Assembly (NCBI GenBank): GCA_026770575.1
Contig: MU657296.1
Span: 13,544-67,751 of the forward strand
DNA length: 54,208 nucleotides
DNA from: Pelagophyceae sp. CCMP2097
Lineage: Eukaryota; Sar; Pelagophyceae
Reading direction: 5' to 3'
Shown here piece after piece: positions 22,001-30,384 of this stretch (its first letter is position 1; each line of letters opens with the position of its first letter). A program made the position numbers and the translations under genes. The notes under the pieces were generated by a model. It ran no database searches, was not told the origin of the DNA, and worked only from the letters and a program-made list of their open reading frames with translations.

Positions 22001-22631
22001 ATACCCACCTCCCGAGCCGGCCGCCGTCTTGCGTTACGAAGTCGGCGGGCACGTCCACGTGGCCAAACTGTTTCCCGTAAGCTTCCAAGTCTTCGCAGTG
22101 CGCCAGCCAGACGCCGCTCGCCGGCAAGTTCGCGAAGCTCTGGGGGCGCTTTTTGTAATTGCGCCAGGCGAAGCCGCAGGCCTCTAATCGCTCGGCCTTG
22201 TGCGGGCTAAGTGTCCCAGCAGCAAACGCCCTCCGCTGCGCGCTCGCCCAGTTTCCTAAAGGCTCTTTCTCGGCGGCGACGTAGTGGACGGGCACGTCCA
22301 CGTCGCCGTGCTCTTGGCGGTAACGCAGGAAGAGTTGGAAGTTCGATTCCCACGCTTCGAACCCTAAATCCCAGACGAAGCCTAGAGCTTCGAGCCGGCC
22401 TTTCTTCTCCGCGTTCAACCGGCCCTGCTTGTGGGCAACGCGCTGCTTCGTGACCCAGGTCCCGAGCTGCGTCCCGTCGGCGGAAGCGAACCGGGCAGGC
22501 ACGCGGCAGTCGCCCTTGGCGTTGCGGTACGCGGCAAGGCGGCTGAAATACAACGACCAGTCCGGGAGAGAAAGGTACGACGACAGCGGCCGCCGCGCCA
22601 CCGAAAAGCCGCGGAGGCGCAAGGCGAGCAT
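19002..22631 (-). CDS. Protein of 17 helicase-associated (HA) domain repeats
   Basis: Uninterrupted from ATG 22631 (MLALRLRGFSVARR) to TAG 19002, 1209 residues. Seventeen HA-domain units of about 65-72 residues follow a short leader. Consensus pieces are W(D)xxFELLxAY, HGNCxVPxxF, AADGTKLGxWV, xQRxAYKAGKLSPER and VERLEAVxFVW. HA domains are found at the C-terminus of some bacterial and plastid helicases and, in algae, as long free-standing arrays. Nucleic-acid binding is assumed for the fold but not shown. No helicase core is present. N-terminal repeats (1-6) are divergent; later ones (7-17) are near copies, so the array grew at the 3' end. The leader could be an organelle presequence. The stop is a point nonsense relative to sister repeats, so an older protein was longer. 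Confidence 0.9.
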   Translation of the reverse strand: MLALRLRGFSVARRPLSSYLSLPDWSLYFSRLAAYRNAKGDCRVPARFASADGTQLGTWVTKQRVAHKQGRLNAEKKGRLEALGFVWDLGFEAWESNFQLFLRYRQEHGDVDVPVHYVAAEKEPLGNWASAQRRAFAAGTLSPHKAERLEACGFAWRNYKKRPQSFANLPASGVWLAHCEDLEAYGKQFGHVDVPADFVTQDGGRLGRWVFEQRNKHLQCRLSQLRFDRLESMAFVWSALAEKWESHYEVLRAFKKEYDSCTVPADFEMDGVDLGTWVSIQRTWYKHNRVTPDRILRLERVGFDWDTLVIDWNAHFDQLAAYRAAEGHSVVPTEFVTADGKKLGSWVSKQRLAHKEGKLSPERIERLEAVGFVWQCIAEWDPYFELLQDYRAEHGHCVMPTRFETADGIKLGYWVQQQRRNYKTGELRPERVLRLERVGFVWDPLACLWDANFEALTAYLAAHGNCAVPQTFAAADGTKLGAWVMRLRQAYKAGELSPERIERLEAVAFMWRVPFRSATLGWDKTLELLQAYCEANGHCAVPDTFVAADGTKLGRWVAAQRSLHKKLSAERVERLEAVEFVWRSPVGLAAAWDAHFELLTAYHAAHGNCVVPSNFVAADGTKLGSWVDRQRTAHHAEKLSAERVERLTAVAFVWTVRADEWDANFELLRAYHAAHGDCALPYLFVAADGTKLGWWLSTQRIAFKAGKMSPERAERLEAIGLVWTVIAGWGAQFELLQAFHAAHGTCLVPQTFVTADGINLGTWVNEQRQTYKKGKMSPARIERLGAIGFVWTVRAGGWDPHFELLRAYHAAHGNCVVPSNFVAADGTKLGSWVAAQRKARTAGKLSPERVERLEAVAFAWRELPNPTGWNARFEALQAYHAAHGNCVMPRNFVAADGTKLGAWVKTQEIAYKAGKLSPERFKRLEAIGFVWTGRADGWDPHFELLQAFHAAHGNCAVPQTFVAADGTKLGSWVAAQRQARTAGKLSAERVERLEAVEFVWRSPVGLADAWDAHFELLTAYHAAHGDCAVPKLFAAADGTKLGAWVTTQRTAYKAGKLSPERVERLGAVGFAWALHGDGWDTQFEALQAFHAAHGNYAVPQTFVAADGTKLGSWVAAQRHWHKAGKMSVERVERLEAVAFVWDPLADVWSADFELLQVYHAAHGNCVVPTEFVAANGTKLGAWVSKQRLAYNAGKLSPERVERLKAVAFV

Positions 22632-23940
22632 CGCCGCCTTTCGAGAGCGGGGGCGACGATCGCGATGAAAATCGATTTCGCGAGGTGCCGCCCTGAATTC
22701 GCCCTTTTCTCTGCAGTCGCGACTCGGAGTTAACTTGAACACTCTTCTTGCTTTGTCGGGGCGGCTCCTCGGGCGGCGGCGCAGCGGCTGGCGCCGGGAC
22801 CCAACGCCCTGTGGCGGCCGTCTACGAGCCTCGCGGTGCCCGCGAGCGTGCGCGGTGTCTGCGCCTGTGTCTGCGAGCGTCGGGCCGTTTTCGCCGCACA
22901 GGGGCGCCGCCGCCCGCGCGCGCCCGCGCCGGCCCCTGCGGCGCCCGGGGCGCGTGGGCCACCGCGCCGCGCGCCCGCGGCGGCGTCGACAGCACCGACG
23001 ACGCGGCGGTCCGACGCGGTCCAGAGTTTCGGCCTGCCGAAGGCCCGACGCCGACCGACGCGGCCACGGTCGTCGACGGCGCGGCCGCCTTTGCGCTGGG
23101 AGCGCCGCCGCCGGAGCGCCGGGTCCGACGGCGATGGCCGCGACGGCCGCAGATGGACACGAACTCCGAGCCCTTTCAGCTGGGCGCGGTCCGCCGGGCG
23201 CGGTCGAAAGCGGCGGCGACCGCTCCGGCGACGCACATCCTGCCGCGCCGGCGGGCCGCGCGTTGGGGCCGCGGCGGCCGCCGGCCCGCGATGACGACGA
23301 AGCGCCCCGGCACGCCAAGAGGCGCTTTCGCGCCGCTCGGCCGCCGCCACCGACGGGCGCAGTGCCCCCGCGCCGCGCCGGGCGGACGCCCTGCGGCGGG
23401 CGGCCGCGCGGCGGGACGCGCGGCGGAACGAACGCACCGCTCGCCGCGAAAACGACGCAACGACGACGACTTTACGGCTCAACCTACCATCGTCCGACGC
23501 CGCGCGCGTCGAGGTCCGTGAAGCGATTCGCCTCCTCGGGGCCCCGGCGGCTGAGAAGGGGCATTTTCACAAATTTGCGTCTAACTGTACGATCTGTGGC
23601 GCGACTACCATACGATCCGCGGCGCGACCGCCCCGCCGCGCGAGACACCGAGACGGGCGGCCGCGCGCGTCGACCATGCGGGCGCGGGTCACGGCGGGCG
23701 CGGATCATGGCGGTGGCGGCGCACGATCGGGCTGCCCCTCGACGTCGGCGGCAGCGCGGTCCGACGGGCGTCGCGTTGGCATATATACCCCAACGCGTCG
23801 ACGGTCCTCCTCGCGGCGAGTTTGAGTTTGCCAGCAAACGCCGAGCGGCGAAAGGAGGGCGACGGGGCGCTAAGGCCCGAGGCAGAGGCTGCGTGCCTTT
23901 GGGCTTTTCAGCGCGCGGCGTTTCCAGCGCGCGGCGTTTG
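22632..23940. other. GC-rich stretch without a recognised gene
   Basis: All frames on both strands stay open for long distances because of base composition. The translations are Arg/Ala/Pro-rich and match nothing I know. The 5' flank of the HA-repeat gene lies at its left side. A 16-bp tandem repeat lies near 23911-23942. Confidence 0.45.
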
Positions 23941-23947
23941 GCGCGTC

Positions 23948-24062
23948 ATGCAAACCCCACAGCCTCAAACCGCTCGACGCGCTCCGGGCTCACCGCCTTG
24001 TACTCTGGCCGTCGCGCGTCGACCCAGGCCGCCTCGGCTGTCACGAACGGTTGCGGCACTGA
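23948..24062 (-). pseudogene. Orphan HA-repeat relic
   Basis: The minus strand reads SVPQPFVTAEAAWVDARRP, then EYKAVSPERVERFEAVGFA and a stop. It matches the second half of an HA repeat but lacks the DGTKLG segment. It lies 1.3 kb upstream of the intact array, so the array once extended, or was copied, in this direction. Confidence 0.75.
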
Positions 24063-24525
24063 GGACGCCGCGGCGCGATGAGGCCTGTGTTCCACGAAAC
24101 TTCCATGAGATCGGAATCTCGAGTAGCGGGTTTTCTGGCATGCCTCGACTCCGAAAAATGTCGTCGACTCGCTAGGCGAGAGGCGGCAGCCAGTGTCACT
24201 TGGGGTGGGCTACCCCGTGCTCCACGCTCTAAGAACAGGATTCAACGGACGTGCGGATGTTTCCGATTCCGAAAACTGTGGCGTGTGTTTCGAAAAAAGT
24301 CGTTTTCCGTCGGCTCTCCAGTCGTCGAGTCGTGCGTGCCCTTGCGCGGCGTCCGCGGATCCCCTTTTCTCGGCGCCACCGGGGAGCGCGGGCCGGGGAG
24401 CGCATCAATGCGGCGCCAAAGAGGCTCTTGCGCGCGCGCGGCGGCACCCGTTAGCGTAGGCGGTCCGGTTTCGCGCGGCGGTCCTCTGCTCGGCGCGCCG
24501 GCCTCGCGCTACTCCGTTGGCCGAG

Positions 24526-25711
24526 ATGGACGCCCCGCAGTCGCAGAAGCAGTACGAGTTCAAGATCGTTCTGTTGGGTACGCCTGCCTTTGCAGAAGTC
24601 GGGGGCGCGCCGTCGAAACCGATGCCTGGCTAGGCGATCGCGGCGTCGGCAAGACGTGCCTCGCGCGAAGCGGCGCCCGTCGCAAAAGGCCGCGATGCAA
24701 CGAGCGCTGCAGAGGGCCTTCCGTCGAAAGCGGGGCATCCAAAGGGCCCTCGCCGCGACGTCGCGAGCGCAGGTGCTCCGGTTTATCGAAGGGCTGTACA
24801 ACGCGCGGTGCGCGGCCCGTCCCCGCGGGACGGAGCGCCGGCCTCGGTCGTGCGTTTGCGCCGGTGGAACCCCTGTCTTAGGCAGCAGTCGACGATTGGT
24901 GCCTTCTTCCTCACGAAAAAGGTTGTTACATCTCATGGAGACGCCTGCAAGATCCAGTGCGTGGCAAAGGACCGCAAAGGAGTGATGCCGCTCACTTGAA
25001 ATGGGACGCCGGGAACTCATAATCACAAAGCACATACACGCATGCCTTAGGATCTGGGATACTGCGGGCCAAGAACGCTTCCGCGCGATGGCTCCCATGT
25101 ACTACCGCAACGCCGCCGCCGCCATCGTCTGCTTCGACGTCACCGACGAGTCGACGTTCAACACGATGAAGGACTGGGTGATTCGCGACGGGGCCTTTTA
25201 AGAGGCAGGCCATTCCGAAGGAGCCTAACGCCGACGCCTAGGTCGAAGAACTGAAAACGAACGTCGTGGACAAAAACCTCGTCATCGCCATCGCATGCAA
25301 CAAGGCCGACTTGGACACGCGCCAGGTCTCGCGCGCCCGCGCAGAGCAGTGCGTTTAGTCACGGAAAGGGGGCAACCTTTAAAATCGCGTGCACCCATAA
25401 CCCTCACCTCACACACAGGTTCGCCCGGTCTATCGACGCGATCATCATCGACACGTCGGCCAAGGAGAACTTTGGCGTCGCAGAGCTCTTCGCCAGCGTC
25501 GCAGAACAGGTGAGCGACCGACCCGAGCCCCGAAGCCCGGACGCCTTTCGCGGGGCAGGTCATCGAGCAGCGCGGCGCGGAGCTGCAGGCGGCCGGCGCG
25601 CCCGCGGGCGGCGCGCGCGGCGCGGCGGGCGGCCGCGGCCTCTCTCTGGCCGCGCGCACGGCGGGGTTCCGCGAGGCGGACGGGCCCACGAGCGCTTGCT
25701 GGCCCTGTTGA
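24526..25711 (+). CDS. Rab-family small GTPase, RAB5/21/22-like
   Basis: Eight exons: 24526-24577, 24634-24662, 24773-24807, 24882-24956, 25051-25177, 25242-25348, 25419-25509 and 25559-25711. They join in phase to 222 residues. GTPase motifs are present in order: P-loop [10 protein letters not shown], switch [36 protein letters not shown] and [13 protein letters not shown]. This set is closest to endosomal Rabs of the RAB5/RAB21/RAB22 group, which control early endosome traffic. Intron 2 (24663-24772) begins with GC, not GT, but gives the expected [15 protein letters not shown] join. The C-terminus is Gly/Ala-rich and ends ACWPC, two cysteines four apart, not the usual CC or CXC for geranylgeranylation. 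The exact subfamily is uncertain. Confidence 0.88.
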
Positions 25712-26246
25712 CCCCACCGCGGCGACGGCGCACTTCAAAACCGGGGAGGGCGGCACCGCGGCGCCACGGCCCGGCGGCGCACCCGCCGGCACGACGTACC
25801 CTTCGGTGCGGCGCACCCGCCGGCGCGACATTCGCAGCCTTGACCACCGCGTCGATCCATTTCAGTGACATATATACCTTCGCATGCGGCCCACCGGGCC
25901 GGGCCTCTGCACCGCGGTCCGCGCCGGCTCCGAGCCGCCGACTATTCGACTCGCGGCAGAGCATCGGCGGGCCCCTCGTCGTTTGGGGCGGCGCGGTGAG
26001 TGCCTGCTGCTCAGCCGAACCCGGCCGCCCGATCCTCTCGGCTCAGCCTTCGCAACCGATTCGACGGATGACGGAACCGGCGTCGGAAGAAGCACCCGTG
26101 GGTCGGGACTCGACGGGCGGCCGACGATGCAGTCCGAGCAGATTGCGATTCGTCCGCGGCTGGGGCGGACCGGTGCTCTTTGCATCCCGCTGGCTGGGGT
26201 CCGAACCGCGCCCGGCGGGGTGCGCTGGGCCGCAATGTCCATTCTT
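25712..26246. other. Intergenic, convergent ends of Rab and TPR genes
   Basis: No coding pattern recognised. It should hold the two 3' ends. A 20-bp word at 26071-26090 recurs beyond the other end of the TPR gene. TATATA at about 25868 has no gene placed to use it. Confidence 0.5.
26071..26090. repeat. 20-bp direct repeat, left flank of TPR gene
   Basis: The sequence begins ACGGAACCGGCGTC and is identical, in the same orientation, to 29007-29026. Similarity continues weakly for about 40 bp. The pair brackets the RelA/SpoT-TPR gene. Confidence 0.85.
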
Positions 26247-28886
26247 TTAATTCTTGTAGGGATACGTCGCGCCACTTTTCATTTTGTCGAGCTCGCCGCG
26301 GTACTCGGCCTCCTCGGGGTCTCCCACCCGCGCCTTGATCGACGTCGCCCGTTCCTGCAAGGGCAGCGCCTCGTCGAGGCGGCCGAGGCGCCACAGGAGC
26401 AGCGCGTGGTTGTTCAGCGGCGCCGCGAGGCTCGCGTCGTCGGGCCCGACCTGCTTCTCCTTGATCGCGAGGGCACGGCGGTAGAGCGGCTCCGCGGCGT
26501 CGAGCATGCCCTGCGTCTTTAGCAGCACCGCGAGGCCGCTTACCGACGTCGCGACTCTCGGGTGGTCCAGCCCATGCTGCGTCTCCTTGATCGCGATGGC
26601 GCGGCGGTAGAGCGGCTCAGCGGCGTCGAGCTTGCCCTGCGCCTTCAACACCCCTGCGAGGTTGTGCAGCGAAGTCGTGAGGCTCGGGTGGTCCGGCCCC
26701 AGGTGCTTCTCCTTGATCTCGATGGCGCGGCTGTAGAGCGGCTCAGCGGCGTCGAGCTTGCCCTGGTCCTCCAGCATGGACGCGAGGTTGTGCAGCGTCG
26801 TTGCGAGGCTCCGATCCTGCGGCCCGAGCTTCTTCTCCTTGATCTCGAGTGCGCGGCAGTAGAGGGGCTCGGCGGCGTCGAACTTGCCCTGCTTCTCCAG
26901 CATGGACGCGAGGTTGACCAGCGTCNNNNNNNNNNTCTTCTCCTTGATCTCGAGTGCGCGGCAGTAGAGGGGCTCGGCGGCGTCGAACTTGCCCTGCTTC
27001 TCCAGCATGGACGCGAGGTTGACCAGCGTCGTCGCGAGGCTCAGGTGATCCGGCCCGAGCTCCTTCTCCTTGATCTCAATGGCGCGGCGGTAGAGCGGCT
27101 CGGCTTGGTCGAATTTTTTCTGGTCTTCTAGAAGGTTGGCGAGGTTGGCCAACGTCGCGGCGTCCGGCCGGCGCTGCTTCTCGGAGATTGCGAGTGCGCG
27201 GCGGTAGAGCGATTCGGCGGAGTCGAGCATGCCCTGCGCCTTGAGCAACGCTGCGAGGCCGTTCAACGACGTTGCGACGCCCGTGTGGTCCGGCCCGAGT
27301 TGCAACTCCTTGATCTCGATGGCGCGGCGGTAGAGCGGCTCGGCGTCGTCGAGCTTGAGTTGCGTCTTCAGCAGCCCCGCGAGGTTGTGCAGCGACACCG
27401 CGACGCTCGGGTGGTTCGGCCCGAGATGCCTCTCCTTCATCGCGAGAGCGCGGCGGCAGAGCGGCTCCGCGGCATCGAGCTTGCCCTGATCCTCCAGCAA
27501 AAGCGCGAGGTTGTTCAACGACTTCGCGACGTCCGGGTGGTTCGGCCCGAAATACTTCTCATCAATCGCCAGGGCGCGGCGGTACAGCGGCTCGGCGACG
27601 TCGGCCTTACCCTGCGCCTCTAGCAGCACCGCGAGGTTGCCCAGCGACGTCGCGACGTCCGGGTGGTTCGGCCCGTAATGCTTCTCATCAATCGCGAGGG
27701 AGCGGCGGTACAGCGGCTCGGCGACGTCGAGCTTACCCTGCGCCTTCAGCAAAGACGCGAAGTTGCCCAGCGACGTCGCGACGCTCGGGTGGTTCGGCCC
27801 GAGATGATTCTCATCGATCGCGAGGGAGCGGCGGTAGAGCGGCTCGGCGGCGTCGAGCTTGCCCTGCGCCTTCAGCAACGACGCGAGGTTGTTCAGCGCA
27901 TGAGAGTGCTTCAATGAGTCCTCGCCGTGCGCGGCCAGCGCCATGTCGAGTAGGCAATATCGGACGACGGCCAGGAGGTCGTACGCGGCGAGCTTCAGCA
28001 GAAGATCGTCAAAAGATTTGAGTTTGGACGCATCTCGCGCCTTGACGGCGCGCTCGACGGCGTCGGCGAGGCCAGTCGTTGCGTCTCCGTCATCTGCGAT
28101 AGACTCAAGGACCTTCATGCGCTCGGCGACGACGACGAGGTTGCCGCAGAAGTAAGTCCGAAAGTATTCATAAAACACGTGCGTCTTCGCCTTGAACTGC
28201 AGGATCTGGACGAGGTGGACCTGGAGTTCGACGACCATGGACGTGCCGTCCGGCAGCCGGAGCCGCAAGTTGACGAGGACGTCGCGGTACCCGTTGAAGA
28301 GCGGTTTCTGGAAGCGGTTCTTGCTGCGGACGACGTAGACCTCGCCGGCCTCGTCGGAAAAGCCTTCGAGGACGCGCTTGAGCACGGCAACGAGGGAGGC
28401 CTCGTCGCCGCAGACGATGGAGCCGCGCACGAGGTCGACGAGCCGGGCCGCGTCGCCGTCGTACTCGTTCGTCACCTTTTCCACCGCGCGCGTCCGAGTC
28501 TTCAGGGGCCCCGCCGAGTAGGCGTGGTGGACCTTGTCGTCCTCGCCGTCGCGCGCCTCACGGGTCATCTCCTTGTCCGGGTCGAGGCCGGCGTCGGCGG
28601 CGACGCGCCGGCAGAAGCAGTCGAGCGCCTCCTTCGCGGCGGGCGCGCGGGCGTAGAGCGCGGCGAGCTGCGCGTCCATGTCAGCCGCAGTGCTGCCGAG
28701 GTCCTGGCGGAGGATCGCGCCGCCGCCCACGTCGTCAAAGGCCGCCGCGCCATTCGTCGGCATGAAATCGAGCGCTGCCTTGTTGAGCTTGTCGCGCGCG
28801 GCGAGGAAGCCCTTGAGCGTGCCGTAGAAGGCCTCCGCCTCGGGGTTGGCCTTGGCGAGGCCCCGCGCCGCGGCCGTCCCGCTCAT
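26247..28886 (-). CDS. RelA/SpoT-like domain fused to 13 TPR repeats
   Basis: ATG 28886 to TAA 26247, intronless, about 880 residues, with a 10-N gap at 26926-26935. Residues 1-130 are helical. Residues 130-245 resemble the RelA/SpoT nucleotidyltransferase fold: AVEKVTNEYDG, DLVRGSIVC (candidate metal-binding D151), NGYRDVLVNLRL, VVELQVHL (candidate catalytic E220) and KTHVFYEYF. From about 324, thirteen 42-residue TPRs of kinesin-light-chain type follow (AEPLYRRALAI, then GPDHPxVATSL). RelA/SpoT enzymes make or degrade (p)ppGpp or modify related targets; whether this one is active is unknown. TPRs probably bind a partner protein. No plastid leader is evident, unlike plant RSH enzymes, so it would act in the cytosol. 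The uniform repeats suggest recent expansion. Confidence 0.8.
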   Translation of the reverse strand: MSGTAAARGLAKANPEAEAFYGTLKGFLAARDKLNKAALDFMPTNGAAAFDDVGGGAILRQDLGSTAADMDAQLAALYARAPAAKEALDCFCRRVAADAGLDPDKEMTREARDGEDDKVHHAYSAGPLKTRTRAVEKVTNEYDGDAARLVDLVRGSIVCGDEASLVAVLKRVLEGFSDEAGEVYVVRSKNRFQKPLFNGYRDVLVNLRLRLPDGTSMVVELQVHLVQILQFKAKTHVFYEYFRTYFCGNLVVVAERMKVLESIADDGDATTGLADAVERAVKARDASKLKSFDDLLLKLAAYDLLAVVRYCLLDMALAAHGEDSLKHSHALNNLASLLKAQGKLDAAEPLYRRSLAIDENHLGPNHPSVATSLGNFASLLKAQGKLDVAEPLYRRSLAIDEKHYGPNHPDVATSLGNLAVLLEAQGKADVAEPLYRRALAIDEKYFGPNHPDVAKSLNNLALLLEDQGKLDAAEPLCRRALAMKERHLGPNHPSVAVSLHNLAGLLKTQLKLDDAEPLYRRAIEIKELQLGPDHTGVATSLNGLAALLKAQGMLDSAESLYRRALAISEKQRRPDAATLANLANLLEDQKKFDQAEPLYRRAIEIKEKELGPDHLSLATTLVNLASMLEKQGKFDAAEPLYCRALEIKEKXXXXTLVNLASMLEKQGKFDAAEPLYCRALEIKEKKLGPQDRSLATTLHNLASMLEDQGKLDAAEPLYSRAIEIKEKHLGPDHPSLTTSLHNLAGVLKAQGKLDAAEPLYRRAIAIKETQHGLDHPRVATSVSGLAVLLKTQGMLDAAEPLYRRALAIKEKQVGPDDASLAAPLNNHALLLWRLGRLDEALPLQERATSIKARVGDPEEAEYRGELDKMKSGATYPYKN
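26926..26935. other. 10-N gap inside the TPR repeats
   Basis: Ten N are flanked by near-identical repeat DNA on both sides. The repeat period across the gap is 105 bp instead of 126 bp, so about 31 bases, not 10, would restore one full 42-residue TPR. Both lengths keep the frame. Confidence 0.9.
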
Positions 28887-29256
28887 GACGCCCCGACAGC
28901 ACCGAGCCGCCGCCGGCCCGCGCTGGGTGGAAGTTTTACTTGAAACAAATCTTGATCGCCTAAAAAACTAAAAACGTAGCGCCCGTCGCGACGTGACGCT
29001 ACGTATACGGAACCGGCGTCGGAAGACCCACCCGTCGGAATCGATGGGCGGCGCCGGTGCTCCCCAGTCCGACGGGTCGCTAAAATACTGCGCTTTCGAG
29101 GGCGACGGCGAGCGCTCGTGACTCGCCACGGCGTCGGTCGCCGGCGTGCCGGACACGCGCATCACAACAAAGCCATCGCCGTTTCGGGTCGCCGACTTTG
29201 AAGCTCTGTGAAGTCGGTCTAGTACGGGAGGAGCGCCTGCCGAGACGTCGGGCGCC
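28887..29256. promoter_or_regulatory. Divergent spacer between TPR and SRP-receptor genes
   Basis: 370 bp between two ATGs on opposite strands. It contains the right 20-bp direct repeat (29007-29026). No gene is seen in it. A promoter role is inferred from position. Confidence 0.35.
29007..29026. repeat. 20-bp direct repeat, right flank of TPR gene
   Basis: Identical to 26071-26090 in the same orientation; see that entry. Confidence 0.85.
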
Positions 29257-30214
29257 ATGTCGTTCCCGGTCGTCGTCTTGCTGCTCCTCCTCGTCGCGCT
29301 CTTCCTCTTTTTCTTCGTCCTCTCGCCGTCTAAAGGGTGAGCCACTCCCTACGGGGCCGCCATCTCAGGACTCGGGCCTGCGTGAGCGCGGCTCTTGAGG
29401 CGTTTCGTAGGAGCTCGCGGTCCTGCGTCATGCTCGTGGGCCCTGTGGGCGGCGGCAAGACGTGCCTCTTCCACAAGCTCCTTTCTGGTGAAGCCGTCGA
29501 GACGGTCTCCTCAATGGTCTCGCGCGAAGCCTCAGTACCCGTCGGCGGCCGAGACGCCCAAATCGTCGACTTCCCCGGCCACGAGAGGCTCCGAGGACCC
29601 CTCTTCAAAGAGGCGCAAAGAGCGGTGCGTTGGTCGACGGTGCTTCGTCGCGCGGGCCTTTGGCCGTCGCCCGGGCCTTTGACCGCGCTTTTTCGTTTTT
29701 TTCGGGCCTTTGACCGGGGCCCCGGACCGATCTGTCGTTGACTTTTGGTTCAGGTCGGCATCGTGTTCGTCATCGACTCTGCTGCGATGACGGTCCAAGC
29801 GCGGCCCGCCGCGGAGCTGCTCTACGATCTGCTGACCTCCCCAGACGTCGCCGGGCGCAAGGTGCCCATCTCCGTAATCTGCAACAAGTCGGACAAGCCC
29901 GGCGCCAAGACGCCGCAGCGCTGCCAACTCATCCTGATGAACGAGCTCCAAACTTTACGCAAAACTTGCGGCACGATTGAGACGATGAACGACGGCGGCT
30001 CCGCGGACAAGCTCAAGCTCGGCCGCGACGGCCAGGTCTTCAGCTTCGAGCACTGTATCACGCAGCGTCTCGTCGTTGTCCGACAGACGCGACGACGTTT
30101 TGAACCTTAGGCGAAAACGCCGTCACGTTTTCGGCCCTCTCCGCAAAGGCCGACGAGGCACAGACCGTCACATTTTCGGCCGTCAAGGCCTTCATCGCCG
30201 CGACGCGCGCCTGA
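29257..30214 (+). CDS. SRPRB: Signal recognition particle receptor beta subunit
   Basis: Exons 29257-29336, 29411-29624, 29754-30054 and 30111-30214 join in phase to 232 residues. It starts with one membrane anchor (PVVVLLLLLVALFLFFFVL). The GTPase domain follows: P-loop GPVGGGKTCLFHKL, then TVSSM, G3 motif VDFPGHERLRGPLF, then GIVFVIDSAAMT and G4 motif ICNKSDKPGAKT. The end, NAVTFSALSAKADE then FIAATRA, matches the usual SR-beta C-terminus with its CSA/SAK-like loop. SR-beta anchors SR-alpha to the ER and helps deliver ribosomes making secreted proteins. The length is normal for the family and no motif is missing. Confidence 0.9.
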
Positions 30215-30384
30215 GCCCGCCGAAAAAGCGGCGCAAGGAATCGCAAAGGCTCGCCTAAAAAGCTCGCACTCCGGCGGCACTCTGTGCGTCTCACAGCCAA
30301 CACGTCGAGCGAGGCGGCCAATACTCGTGTGCCTCGAGTGAGGCGCCGCTTTGAAGAGGGATGAGGCGTGATATGTTTTACGTG

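Noticed and set aside
23779..23790. CATATATACC as a TATA box (also at about 25866)
   Set aside because: No gene on either strand starts at a fitting distance at either site.
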